Source of the DNA: an uncultured Duncaniella sp.
Lineage (GTDB): Bacteria; Bacteroidota; Bacteroidia; Bacteroidales; Muribaculaceae
Direction: 5' to 3'
Assembly (NCBI GenBank): GCA_910587515.1
Contig: CAJULW010000026.1
Span: 1-64,000 of the forward strand
Length of the DNA: 64,000 nucleotides
Shown here: positions 25,574-34,901 of the stretch, piece by piece
How the letters are laid out: every line of letters starts with the position of its first letter
Numbering within the stretch: the stretch's first letter is position 1
Made by a program: the position numbers and the translations under genes
The notes under the pieces: generated by a model
What the model was told of the DNA's origin: nothing
Seen by the model: only the letters and a program-made list of their open reading frames with translations
The model's database searches: none

Positions 25574-26606
25574 ATGTTTACGGAAAAAAGAAGCAGTATG
25601 CTCCACGGCATATTGCTGATCGGACTTTTCTCCTGCGCTGCCTTTTATATAGGGGAGGCGAGCTTTTTTAAGGAGATTTCGTTTAGCCCTATGATTATAG
25701 GTATTATCTTGGGTATGCTTTACGCCAACAGCTTGCGCAATCATCTGCCGGAGACTTGGGTTCCGGGCATACAGTTTTGCGCAAAGAAAATCTTGCGGCT
25801 TGGTATTATACTCTATGGTTTCAGGCTTACGTTCCAGGATATTTTAAATGTCGGTGTAGCGGGCATACTGATTGATATTGTAGTGGTTATAGTTACTGTG
25901 GTCGGAGGAGTGTATCTTGGTAGACTTTTGAAGATGGATAGAGACATAGCCCTATTGACTTCCATCGGAAGCGGTATATGCGGAGCTGCAGCTGTCCTTG
26001 GCGCAGAGTCAACGATCCATACAAAGCCTTACAAAACGGCTGTGGCTGTGGCTACTGTCGTTATTTTCGGTACGATATCAATGTTTATATACCCTGTGGC
26101 CTATCGGTCCGGGTTACTCGGACTTACGCCCGACGAGATGGGTATCTATGCCGGAGCCACGCTTCATGAAGTGGCACATACAGTCGGAGCCGGCAATGCT
26201 ATGGGTGCTGATATATCCAATGTGGCTATTATAGTGAAAATGATTCGAGTCATGCTTTTGGTGCCAGTTTTGTTTAGTCTTGGATATTGGATGGCTATGC
26301 GACGGACCAAAAGCTAACGACACTTCCGTAAAAGGCAATGTGGCTATTCCGTGGTTTGCGTTAGGTTTTTTAGGCGTGATAGGGTTTAATTCGTTCAATC
26401 TGCTTCCGCAGATGACTGTCGATACGATAAATTATATAGATACTTTTCTTCTTACTATGGCAATGGTCGCTTTGGGTGCTGAGACGAGCATTGATAAATT
26501 TAAGAAAGCTGGAGCCAAGCCGTTTGTTCTCGCGTTCATTTTATATATCTGGCTGCTTGCCGGAGGATGGGCCTTGTCAAAATATGTGGCTCCCATGTTC
26601 CTATGA
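25574..26606 (+). pseudogene. yeiH: YeiH/UPF0324-family membrane protein, frameshifted
   Basis: From ATG 25574 the frame encodes a YeiH-type putative sulfate exporter up to GYWMAMRRTKS, then stops at 26315-26317. The rest (ANDTSVKGNVAIPWFALGFL to SKYVAPMFL) continues one frame later and ends at 26606. Joined, they give about 343 residues with ten or so helices, the normal family length. The break lies at a run of four A residues near 26309-26312; removing one A gives TKAND in one frame. It may be a real mutation or an assembly error. The retained motifs (GSGICGAAAVLGAES; HEVAHTVGAG) show that decay, if real, is recent. Confidence 0.8.
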
Positions 26607-26707
26607 CAATAGACTGTATCTGGTAACTAAGAATATGACGCTGCGTCAATAGAATTCAGGATATAGATTTTATGTTTTAAGAGATTGACGTCAAAAAAAC
26701 TCTTGAT

Positions 26708-26747
26708 CGCGTCCCGAAAGTTTTTTTCATATAACTTTTGGGACGCG
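26708..26747. repeat. 15-bp palindrome between yeiH and the arabinose operon
   Basis: CGCGTCCCGAAAGTT (26708-26722) pairs with AACTTTTGGGACGCG (26733-26747), with one G-T pair and a 10-nt AT loop. Neither side has a clean T-run. It could be a weak terminator for yeiH or a regulatory site. Confidence 0.65.
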
Positions 26748-26852
26748 TCATTATGTGATTCGGTATTGTCTTGATGATGGTAAATCCGTATGTCTCTGAT
26801 ATGTTGTAAAACATAAGTTGGAAAGTCCTCATTTTGAGGGAAAAATCTTAAT

Positions 26853-26865
26853 TTTACATCGTAAA
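26853..26865. promoter_or_regulatory. Possible operator upstream of the arabinose operon
   Basis: TTTAC-ATC-GTAAA forms a small perfect dyad about 100 bp before the first gene of the operon. The size and place would suit a regulator site, but I have no consensus to compare it with. Confidence 0.25.
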
Positions 26866-26961
26866 TAAATTATTGAGATGCCAGGCCTAAGTGATGACGG
26901 ATATCAATTATGCCAGGTGAGAAATCAAAATAAACTAACCCCATTATTACTAAAAATTACT

Positions 26962-28110
26962 ATGAAGTTTCCATGTCAGGTATCTCTCTTTATAGGGATG
27001 CTGTCGCTTTTAAATGCCTGTGGCAGTTCACAGGAGACGGTTACGGTCTCAGGGCTTAATCCACTTGATTTCGAGACGGAAGTCGACGGAAAGAAAACAG
27101 GATTGTATACGTTGACCAATCAAAACGGTATGGAGGTGTGTGTCACGAATTTTGGTGGTCGCATAGTTTCGATGATGGTTCCGGATAGAGACGGGCGCAT
27201 GATAGATGTCGTTTTGGGATTTGACAGTATCGCGTCGTATCTTCCGGAAAATAATCTTACGGATTTCGGGGCGTCTATCGGCCGCTATGCCAACCGTATA
27301 GCCAATGGCAGGATGATTATAAACGGTGATACGATCCGTTTGCCTCAGAACAATTTCGGGCACTGTCTTCACGGAGGCTCTCTCGGTTGGCAATATAGAG
27401 TGTATGACGTGAAAGAGTCTACAGACAGTACACTTGTGCTTGAAATGGACTCTCCAGATGGCGACAACGGTTTCCCGGGAAATGTAAAAGCAGTGGTGAG
27501 ATTCGTGTTGAAACCGGACAATGCCCTTGATATCGCATATACGGCCGTTACAGACCGACCGACTGTCATAAATCTTACCAACCATTCATATTTCAATCTG
27601 AATGGCGATCCTGAACAGCCGGTCAACAACCACAGGCTTTATTTGAATGCCGCCAACTATACTCCGGTCGACAGTACGTTTATGACAACCGGAGAGATTG
27701 CGTCCGTCAGCGGTACTCCCATGGATTTTACAAAACCGCGTCTTATTGGCGACAGCATCGACATATTCACTTTCGAGCAGTTGAAAAATGGTAATGGCTA
27801 TGACCATAACTGGGTGCTTGACAATGGTGGAGATGATAAAATATGCGTGGCCCGTGTCTATGCGCCTTCAACCGGAATAAATCTTGAGGTCTATACCGAC
27901 GAGCCAGGCTTGCAAGTGTATTCGGGAAATTTTCTTGACGGGTCTCTAAAAGGAAAGAAAGGCAAGACATACGTGAAACGCGCGGGTCTCTGTCTCGAAA
28001 CGCAGCATTATCCGGACAGCCCCAACAAACCGCAATGGCCATCTGTGGTTCTCGAACCAGGAAAGACTTATACGAGTCATTGTGTATATAAATTCGGGAC
28101 AGGGGAATAA
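26962..28110 (+). CDS. Aldose 1-epimerase, lipoprotein type
   Basis: GalM-type mutarotases interconvert alpha and beta anomers of sugars. I chose ATG 26962 over the in-frame ATG at 26878, because the 382-residue product then starts with a lipoprotein signal (MKFPCQVSLFIGMLSLLNAC, Cys20). The active-site histidines lie in FGHCLHGGSLGWQ and NLTNHSYFNLNG, and the catalytic Glu in GLCLETQHYPDSPN. Its place at the head of an arabinose operon suggests arabinose mutarotation in the periplasm before transport. The SSS gene follows after 41 bp. Confidence 0.9.
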   Translation: MKFPCQVSLFIGMLSLLNACGSSQETVTVSGLNPLDFETEVDGKKTGLYTLTNQNGMEVCVTNFGGRIVSMMVPDRDGRMIDVVLGFDSIASYLPENNLTDFGASIGRYANRIANGRMIINGDTIRLPQNNFGHCLHGGSLGWQYRVYDVKESTDSTLVLEMDSPDGDNGFPGNVKAVVRFVLKPDNALDIAYTAVTDRPTVINLTNHSYFNLNGDPEQPVNNHRLYLNAANYTPVDSTFMTTGEIASVSGTPMDFTKPRLIGDSIDIFTFEQLKNGNGYDHNWVLDNGGDDKICVARVYAPSTGINLEVYTDEPGLQVYSGNFLDGSLKGKKGKTYVKRAGLCLETQHYPDSPNKPQWPSVVLEPGKTYTSHCVYKFGTGE

Positions 28111-28151
28111 ATATTATCTAATTTCAGAAATAATAACATAGTAAAAAACTC

Positions 28152-29843
28152 ATGGCACTATTAGACTGGATTGTCATAGCCTTGTTTTTCATGGCGCTGA
28201 TAGGTATCATCGTGTGGGTGATGCGTCAAAAACAAAACAACGCCGAGGATTATTTCCTTGGAGGTAAAGACGCTACGTGGTTGGCTATCGGAGCGTCGAT
28301 ATTCGCTTCGAATATCGGTTCGGAACATCTTATCGGGCTTGCAGGTTCGGGAGCGTCGAGTGGAATGGCTATGGCTCATTGGGAGATACAGGGATGGATG
28401 ATCCTTCTTCTCGGATGGGTCTTTGTTCCGTTCTATTCACGCTCTATGGTGATTACAATGCCGGAATTTCTTGAACGTCGTTATAATTCCGCATCGCGTA
28501 CGATATTGTCGCTGATATCTCTAATCAGTTATGTGCTTACCAAAGTCGCGGTGACTGTATATGCCGGAGGTCTCGTTTTTCAGCAGGTGTTTGGTATAGA
28601 CACCTTGTGGGGGATTGATTTCTTTTGGGTAGCGGCCATCGGATTGGTCGTGCTTACGGCTTTGTATACGATTTTCGGAGGCATGAAATCAGTGCTCTAT
28701 ACTTCCGTTCTCCAGACACCGATTCTCTTGCTTGGCTCCGTTGTTATCCTTGTTCTTGGGTTAAAGGAGCTTGGCGGTTGGGATAAGATGATGGAGATAT
28801 GCTCGGCCGTTGAGGTAAACCAATATGGTGACACGATGACCAATCTGATCCGCGATAACCGTGATCCGCAATATCCTTGGCTCGGTGCGCTCATCGGTTC
28901 GGTTGTCATCGGATTTTGGTATTGGTGTACTGACCAGTTCATTGTACAGCGCGTTTTGTCTGGAAAAAACGAGCGCGAAGCTCGTCGCGGAACCATTTTT
29001 GGAGCCTATCTTAAGCTTCTTCCAGTATTCTTGTTTCTTATACCGGGAATGATAGCCTTCGCTTTGCACCAGAATCTTGGTGATTTCCTACCGTTGACTG
29101 CTGACGGTGCTCCCAACTCAGACGCGGCTTTCCCCACTCTTGTGGCCAAATTGCTTCCCGCCGGTGTCAAGGGACTTATCGTATGCGGCATTCTTGCAGC
29201 TTTGATGTCGTCGCTCGCTTCGTTGTTCAATTCGTCGGCCGCATTGTTCACGATTGATTTTTATCAGCGATTCAGGCCGGCTACGGATCCCAAGAAGCTT
29301 GTTCGTATAGGTCAGGCCGCTACTGTGGTGATAGTTGCCCTTGGCATATTATGGATTCCGGTTATGCGCTCCGTGGGTGATGTTCTATATCTCTATCTTC
29401 AGGATGTTCAGTCAGTACTCGCACCCGGTATTGCGGCTGCGTTCCTCATGGGTGTGTGTTGGAAGAGAGCGACGGCTCAGGGTGGCATGTGGGGGCTGAT
29501 ATCAGGCCTCGTTATCGGTCTGACACGTCTTGGAGCCAAGATCTATTACAGTAATGCCGATCCGGTGTCGGGAGTGGGGGATAGCAGTGTCTTCCGTGCT
29601 CTTTTCTATGACAGCAACTGGCTTTTCTTCTGTGGATGGATGCTTGTGTTCTGCCTGTTTGTGGTCTGGATAGTGAGTCTGTTCACCAAAGCCCCGGACG
29701 AAGATAGGATAAAGGGACTTGTGTTCGGAACCTCGACTCCCGAACAGCGGGCTGCCACACGTGCAAGTTGGAATCATTGGGATATAATACACACCGGGAT
29801 AATTCTTTCGATAACAGCTGCGTTTTATTATTACTTCTGGTGA
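28152..29843 (+). CDS. Sodium/sugar symporter (SSS family, SglT-like)
   Basis: The 563-residue protein belongs to the solute:sodium symporter family, with about 14 membrane helices. Hallmarks are AIGASIFASNIGSEHLIGLAGSGA near residue 45 and the sugar-transporter stretch FGGMKSVLYTSVLQTPILLLG near 175, as in vSGLT. The operon context implies L-arabinose (or a related pentose) uptake driven by Na+. The Na+-NQR complex encoded 10 kb upstream would supply that gradient. AraD starts 41 bp later. Confidence 0.92.
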   Translation: MALLDWIVIALFFMALIGIIVWVMRQKQNNAEDYFLGGKDATWLAIGASIFASNIGSEHLIGLAGSGASSGMAMAHWEIQGWMILLLGWVFVPFYSRSMVITMPEFLERRYNSASRTILSLISLISYVLTKVAVTVYAGGLVFQQVFGIDTLWGIDFFWVAAIGLVVLTALYTIFGGMKSVLYTSVLQTPILLLGSVVILVLGLKELGGWDKMMEICSAVEVNQYGDTMTNLIRDNRDPQYPWLGALIGSVVIGFWYWCTDQFIVQRVLSGKNEREARRGTIFGAYLKLLPVFLFLIPGMIAFALHQNLGDFLPLTADGAPNSDAAFPTLVAKLLPAGVKGLIVCGILAALMSSLASLFNSSAALFTIDFYQRFRPATDPKKLVRIGQAATVVIVALGILWIPVMRSVGDVLYLYLQDVQSVLAPGIAAAFLMGVCWKRATAQGGMWGLISGLVIGLTRLGAKIYYSNADPVSGVGDSSVFRALFYDSNWLFFCGWMLVFCLFVVWIVSLFTKAPDEDRIKGLVFGTSTPEQRAATRASWNHWDIIHTGIILSITAAFYYYFW

Positions 29844-29884
29844 TCCGTGACAGTAAAAAAGATTTATAAATACATTGAAAATAA

Positions 29885-30571
29885 ATGCTTAAAGAACTTA
29901 AAGAAAAAGTGTTCCGTGCGAACATCGAACTTGTCAAGCACGGTCTGGTCATATATACATGGGGCAATGTCTCCGGCTTTGATCCGAACAAACGGCTTGT
30001 GGTCATCAAGCCGAGCGGTCTTGACTATGATGCCATGCAGTCCGACGATATGGTTGTTGTCGATCTTGAAGGCAATATTGTCGAGGGAGAACTCCGGCCT
30101 TCTTCCGACACTCCGACCCACCTCGCGCTTTATCGTGCATTTCCCGAAGTCGGGGGTATAGTACATACTCATTCCACATACGCTACGGCATGGGCGCAGG
30201 CCGGACTTGATATTCCGAACATAGGTACTACTCATGCCGATTATTTTCACGGTGATATCCCGTGTACGGCCGATATGACCGAGGCTGAGGTGAAAGGTGA
30301 TTATGAACTTGAGACAGGCAATGTCATTGTGCGTCGTTTCGACGGTATTGATTATATGGCCACTCCGGGTGCGTTGGTGAAAAACCATGGACCGTTTGCT
30401 TGGGGACGGAATCCCTCGGACGCGGTGCACAATGCTGTGGTCATGGAAGAAGTGGCAAAGATGGCTTTTATAGCGATGAACATAAATCCGGCTCTGACGA
30501 TGAGCCCTTATCTGGTCGAGAAACACTTCAGCCGCAAACATGGTCCAGGTGCGTATTACGGTCAGAAGTAA
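29885..30571 (+). CDS. araD: L-ribulose-5-phosphate 4-epimerase
   Basis: This 228-residue class II aldolase-fold enzyme converts L-ribulose-5-phosphate to D-xylulose-5-phosphate, the last step of the arabinose route. Zinc ligands are His94 and His96 in GIVHTHSTYATAW, plus a later histidine in the VKNHGPFAWG region. VIKPSGLDYD (substrate binding) and THADYFHGDIP are typical. Length equals E. coli AraD within a few residues. It lies between the transporter and araA. Confidence 0.95.
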   Translation: MLKELKEKVFRANIELVKHGLVIYTWGNVSGFDPNKRLVVIKPSGLDYDAMQSDDMVVVDLEGNIVEGELRPSSDTPTHLALYRAFPEVGGIVHTHSTYATAWAQAGLDIPNIGTTHADYFHGDIPCTADMTEAEVKGDYELETGNVIVRRFDGIDYMATPGALVKNHGPFAWGRNPSDAVHNAVVMEEVAKMAFIAMNINPALTMSPYLVEKHFSRKHGPGAYYGQK

Positions 30572-30624
30572 TACCGGAACTAACTTTACGAAAATAAAAA
30601 ACAATCCAAAACATAAATATAAAA

Positions 30625-32154
30625 ATGGCATTTGAAAATATTGAATTATGGTGGGTGACCGGGGCACAGCTCCTTTACGGTGGAGACGCTGTCGTAAAAG
30701 TCGATGCTCACTCAAAAGAAATGGTCGAAGGTCTCAATGCTTCAGGGGTACTTCCGATAAAAGTGGTGTATAAGGGAACTGCCAATTCCTCACGTGAGGT
30801 TGAAGCGGTGATGAAGGAGGCGAACAACGACCCAAGATGTGTAGGTGTGATCACGTGGATGCACACATTCTCTCCTGCTAAAATGTGGATCCACGGTTTG
30901 CAGCAGTTACGCAAACCGCTGTTGCATTTCCATACGCAGTACAATGCGGAGATACCATGGGAGACTATGGACATGGACTTTATGAATCTTAATCAGAGCG
31001 CGCATGGCGACCGTGAATTCGGTCATATCTGTGCCCGTCTGAATGTGCGTCGCAAGGTGGTTGTCGGACACTGGAAAGACAAAGCAGTGCTCGAAAAGAT
31101 CGCTGTATGGTCGCGGGTGGCGGCGGCTTGGGCGGACGCTCAGGACATGCTTGTGATCCGTTTTGGTGACCAGATGAACAATGTCGCTGTCACTGACGGC
31201 GATAAGGTGGCGGCTGAAATGCAACTCGGATATCATGTCGATTATTGTCCTGTGAGCGAGTTGATGGAATATCATAAGAAAGTGGCTGATGAGGATGTCC
31301 AGGCTTTGTTTGACATCTATCTGTCCACATACGATTTCGACCCGGCTATAGCCGATGCTTCTACTCCTGAACACCGTTCCGTATGGAACGCTGCCAAGGC
31401 TGAACTTGCGCTGCGTGCCTGTCTGCGTGACAAGGGAGCCAAGGCGTTCACGACAAATTTCGATGACCTCGGAACGGATGATATCAATGATCCCCATTTT
31501 GAAGGTTTTGACCAAATCCCGGGGCTTGCTTCCCAAAGATTGATGGCCGAAGGCTATGGGTTCGGAGCCGAGGGTGACTGGAAGTCCGCGGCTCTTTATC
31601 GCACCCTTTGGGTGATGAACCAGGGATTGCCGGGAGGATGTTCATTCCTTGAAGACTACACCTTGAATTTTGACGGAAATGAAAGCTCCATATTGCAGGC
31701 CCACATGCTTGAAATATGCCCTTTGATCGCAGAAAACAAGCCGCGTCTTGAAGTCCATTTCCTTGGGATCGGAATACGTAAAGCTCTGACTGCCCGCTTG
31801 GTGTTCACTTCGAATCCTGGCCAGGGTATAACGGCGACTATTGTCGATATGGGCAATCGTTTCCGCCTGATCGTAAACGATGTTGAATGTCTAAAGTCGA
31901 AACCGCTTCCCAAATTGCCTGTGGCTTCCGCTCTTTGGAAGCCAATGCCGGATTTTGCCACCGGAGCAGGTGCGTGGATTCTTGCCGGAGGAACTCATCA
32001 TTCGTGTTTCTCATACGCGATTACGTCGGAATATTGGGATGACTATGCGGAGATGGCCGGTATCGAGATGTTGCATATTGACAAGGATACGACAATTGAG
32101 AATTTCAAAAAAGAAATGCGCCTCAATGAGGTATATTATATGCTTAAGAAATGA
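30625..32154 (+). CDS. araA: L-arabinose isomerase
   Basis: The 509-residue product aligns in length and motifs with AraA (E. coli about 500), which converts L-arabinose to L-ribulose using Mn2+. Recognisable parts are ELWWVTGAQLLYGGD at the N-terminus, CVGVITWMHTFSPAKMWI, PLLHFHTQYNAEIPW, and the catalytic glutamates in GYGFGAEGDW and SFLEDYTLNF. The TGA overlaps the ATG of the kinase gene (ATGA at 32151-32154), showing translational coupling. Confidence 0.97.
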   Translation: MAFENIELWWVTGAQLLYGGDAVVKVDAHSKEMVEGLNASGVLPIKVVYKGTANSSREVEAVMKEANNDPRCVGVITWMHTFSPAKMWIHGLQQLRKPLLHFHTQYNAEIPWETMDMDFMNLNQSAHGDREFGHICARLNVRRKVVVGHWKDKAVLEKIAVWSRVAAAWADAQDMLVIRFGDQMNNVAVTDGDKVAAEMQLGYHVDYCPVSELMEYHKKVADEDVQALFDIYLSTYDFDPAIADASTPEHRSVWNAAKAELALRACLRDKGAKAFTTNFDDLGTDDINDPHFEGFDQIPGLASQRLMAEGYGFGAEGDWKSAALYRTLWVMNQGLPGGCSFLEDYTLNFDGNESSILQAHMLEICPLIAENKPRLEVHFLGIGIRKALTARLVFTSNPGQGITATIVDMGNRFRLIVNDVECLKSKPLPKLPVASALWKPMPDFATGAGAWILAGGTHHSCFSYAITSEYWDDYAEMAGIEMLHIDKDTTIENFKKEMRLNEVYYMLKK

Positions 32155-33749
32155 ATCAGGCTTCAAAGAATATAATCCTTGAGGGGAGAGCTGTTCTTGG
32201 CATCGAACTTGGGTCGACACGGATCAAGGCGGTTTTGATCGATGACCGGAACCGCCCCATAGCTCAGGGATGGCATGAATGGGAAAATCAACTTTCCGAT
32301 GGTTTGTGGACCTATAGCGTAGAGGCTATATGGTATGGGCTACAGGACTGTTATGCGGATTTGCGTGCCAATGTCCGTAAGGAGTATGACGTAGAGATAG
32401 AATCGCTCGCTGCTATAGGGGTCAGTGCGATGATGCACGGTTACATGGCTTTTGATAGGAATGAAAAAATTCTTGTCCCTTTCCGCACATGGCGCAACAC
32501 CAATACGGCTAAAGCCGCAGCCGAGTTGTCGGAGCTGTTTGTGTATAACATTCCGTTGCGTTGGAGCATATCGCATTTATATCAGGCTATAATCGACAAA
32601 GAGTCTCATGTAAAGGATATTGATTTTTTGACAACTCTTGCGGGGTTCATTCATTGGCAGCTTACCGGAGAGAGGGTTTTGGGAGTTGGTGACGCTTCGG
32701 GGATGCTTCCGGTAGATCCGGAGACAAAGGACTATTCTGCGGATATGGTCGGCAAGTTCGATTCATTGGTTGCTTCAGAGGATTATCCTTGGAAGTTGCT
32801 TGACATCCTGCCGAAGGTTCTTTTGGCCGGACAGGATGCCGGGTCGCTTACGCCTGACGGAGCCAAGAAACTCGATGTTTCGGGACATTTGAAGCCCGGC
32901 ATTCCATTTTGTCCCCCTGAAGGAGACGCAGGGACGGGAATGGTCGCGACCAATTCGGTGTTGCAGCGCACTGGAAATGTTTCGGCCGGGACATCGTCGT
33001 TCTCGATGATTGTTCTTGAAAAGGAACTTTCGCGTCCATACGAAATGATCGATATGGTGACGACTCCTGACGGAAGCCTTGTCGCCATGGTTCATTGCAA
33101 CAATTGTACTTCCGACCTTAACGCATGGGTAGGTCTGTTCAAGGAGTATCAGCAGTTGCTCGGGATTCCGGTGGACATGAACGAGGTGTTCGGAAAGTTG
33201 TATAACAACGCTCTTAACGGTGACCCTGACTGTGGAGGGCTTCTTTCATACAATTATTTTTCCGGGGAGCCTGTGACCGGGCTTTCGGAGGGGCGTCCGT
33301 TGTTCGTCCGTTCGGCAAACGATAAGTTCAATCTTGCCAATTTCATGCGCGCCAATCTATATGCTGCGGTGGGGGTGTTGAAGATAGGCAATGACATCCT
33401 TTTCAACGATGAGAAAGTAGAGGTCGACCGCATAACCGGACATGGAGGGTTTTTCAAGACACCCGGAGTCGGCCAACGTATACTTGCAGCCGCCCTTGGC
33501 TCTCCAATATCGGTCATGGAAACAGCCGGAGAGGGTGGCGCATGGGGCATAGCACTGCTTGCTTCATATCTTGTCAATAATGACAAGGGCTTATCGCTTG
33601 CCGGTTATCTCAACGAGGCGGTATTCATAGATTGCACGGGAACAGAGATCGCACCGCTGAAAGAAGATGTCGAAGGATTTGATACTTATATAGAAGCTTA
33701 CAAGCGCGGCCTTTCCATAGAACACGCTGCGGTCTCCGCCAAAGACTGA
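32151..33749 (+). CDS. araB: FGGY-family ribulokinase
   Basis: The 532-residue kinase has the two actin-like domains of the FGGY family: ATP phosphate-1 loop GIELGSTRIKAVLID (about 17-31), the substrate segment GVSAMMHGYMAFD, catalytic Asp in PPEGDAGTGMVATN (about 258), and the adenosine region ITGHGGFFKTPGVGQRILAAAL and GEGGAWGIALLA. Its place directly behind araA supports phosphorylation of L-ribulose. It resembles the longer Bacteroides ribulokinases rather than E. coli AraB. No arabinose regulator gene follows. Confidence 0.88.
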   Translation: MNQASKNIILEGRAVLGIELGSTRIKAVLIDDRNRPIAQGWHEWENQLSDGLWTYSVEAIWYGLQDCYADLRANVRKEYDVEIESLAAIGVSAMMHGYMAFDRNEKILVPFRTWRNTNTAKAAAELSELFVYNIPLRWSISHLYQAIIDKESHVKDIDFLTTLAGFIHWQLTGERVLGVGDASGMLPVDPETKDYSADMVGKFDSLVASEDYPWKLLDILPKVLLAGQDAGSLTPDGAKKLDVSGHLKPGIPFCPPEGDAGTGMVATNSVLQRTGNVSAGTSSFSMIVLEKELSRPYEMIDMVTTPDGSLVAMVHCNNCTSDLNAWVGLFKEYQQLLGIPVDMNEVFGKLYNNALNGDPDCGGLLSYNYFSGEPVTGLSEGRPLFVRSANDKFNLANFMRANLYAAVGVLKIGNDILFNDEKVEVDRITGHGGFFKTPGVGQRILAAALGSPISVMETAGEGGAWGIALLASYLVNNDKGLSLAGYLNEAVFIDCTGTEIAPLKEDVEGFDTYIEAYKRGLSIEHAAVSAKD

Positions 33750-33777
33750 CGGATCCGTGATTTGACAATCCTTCGGA

Positions 33778-33967
33778 TCTAAGAGCCCGTTTGAATTAAA
33801 ATTAATCAAGTGAGATTGAACTATTTCAAACATATCTTGAGGCCTTTTGCGGTGTTTTTCGCAGGTTTTTTTCGGTCACGATGCCAGCGTTCGCTTGTCA
33901 ACTTGCGAAAACGTCTCCAAAAATCCTCTCAATCTATATCGGGGTAAATCCAAACACACTCTAAGAG
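33778..33967. repeat. 190-bp non-coding element bounded by TCTAAGAG
   Basis: TCTAAGAG occurs at 33778-33785 and again at about 33960-33967. Between them lie GTTTTTCGCA (about 33853) and TGCGAAAAC (about 33904), which can pair, and runs such as CAGGTTTTTTTCGGTCACGA. The segment has no ORF of note and differs in texture from the AT-rich gaps elsewhere. I suspect a dispersed Bacteroidales intergenic element (MITE- or REP-like), but only one copy is present here. Confidence 0.35.
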
Positions 33968-33978
33968 TCTGTCACTAT

Positions 33979-34030
33979 AACAGCTCCTGCATTTCTCTCA
34001 TGGTATCGAGGTTTGCAGGAGCTGTTTTTT
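33979..34030 (+). terminator. Terminator of the arabinose operon
   Basis: AACAGCTCCTGCA pairs with TGCAGGAGCTGTT across a 22-nt loop, followed by TTTTCTT. It lies 230 bp after the ribulokinase stop and 26 bp from the convergent HAD gene, which it may also serve. Confidence 0.85.
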
Positions 34031-34055
34031 CTTGGATAGATTTCGGTCTATTGTG

Positions 34056-34835
34056 TCAGATTATACCGAAATGGCGTAGGGCATTGAAGATCCCGTCGTC
34101 GTCCACACCTGTGGTCACGTAGTCGGCGGCTTTTTTTAGTTGTATATTTGCGTTGCCCATGGCCACTCCCGTTCCGGAAGCCTTTATGATCGACAGGTCG
34201 TTGCCACCGTCACCGAACGCCATTGTGCATTGCGGATCGAAACCAAGATATCGCGCCATATCATATAGCCCTTTGGCTTTGCTTACGTCGGCAGCCGTGA
34301 CGTCCGCGAATTCCGGACACCAACGGCCTATTTCGACCGATTTCAATGACCGGAAGACTTCCTTTTGCTCCTCTTCGGTAATCACAGGTGTGAGTTGGAG
34401 AATTCGTTGAGACAGGACGGTGTTAAGCGGGACTTTTGATATGTCGGAAACATTCAAAAGATCCTTGAATACCTGTTCGGCATACGGATTGGGGTTGTGC
34501 ATGGTCAGATCCTTTTCCCCGACCACCATACATGCAAAGCCGGCCTCGTCGGATTGATCGAGAACTGATTTTACGTCTGACAGGCTTAGAGGTGAGCATG
34601 ATATCACATTGTCTCGATGGAAACAAAATGCCCCGTTGGTGGTGATATATCCGTCGATAAGATGTTCGATCTGAGTGATATTGTCTATCAGGCGATATGG
34701 CCGACCGGTAGAGATGTATATATCTATGCCGTTTGCCTTGGCCAAGGTAAGAGCTTCGACAGTCGACTCGGGTATGGAGTGGGTCTTGAAACTTACAAGA
34801 GTTCCGTCGATATCAAAAAACAGAGCTTTTATCAT
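34056..34835 (-). CDS. Cof-type HAD-IIB hydrolase
   Basis: The 259-residue protein is a HAD-superfamily phosphatase with a type IIB cap. Motif I is FFDIDGTLVSF (Asp8 nucleophile, Asp10 acid/base), motif II STGRPY, motif III Lys in VSKAKGLYDMARYLG, and motif IV AFGDGGNDLSII. Cof-type enzymes dephosphorylate sugar phosphates or flavin/pyridoxal phosphates; no specificity can be given. The gene lies downstream of tmRNA on the same strand, with the tmRNA terminator between. Confidence 0.92.
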   Translation of the reverse strand: MIKALFFDIDGTLVSFKTHSIPESTVEALTLAKANGIDIYISTGRPYRLIDNITQIEHLIDGYITTNGAFCFHRDNVISCSPLSLSDVKSVLDQSDEAGFACMVVGEKDLTMHNPNPYAEQVFKDLLNVSDISKVPLNTVLSQRILQLTPVITEEEQKEVFRSLKSVEIGRWCPEFADVTAADVSKAKGLYDMARYLGFDPQCTMAFGDGGNDLSIIKASGTGVAMGNANIQLKKAADYVTTGVDDDGIFNALRHFGII

Positions 34836-34860
34836 GATAGTCTAAGTATGTATGCAAGAA

Positions 34861-34893
34861 AGACTCCTGACAATCATGATTGTTTAGGAGTCT
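34861..34893 (-). terminator. tmRNA terminator
   Basis: AGACTCCTGACAATC and GATTGTTTAGGAGTCT form a long stem just after the tmRNA 3' end. On the minus strand it continues with TTTCTTG. Confidence 0.8.
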
Positions 34894-34901
34894 ATAGTTG
34901 G

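Noticed and set aside
29864..30715. 283-codon minus-strand frame over araD
   Set aside because: Antisense to araD, which is unambiguous by motif and operon position.
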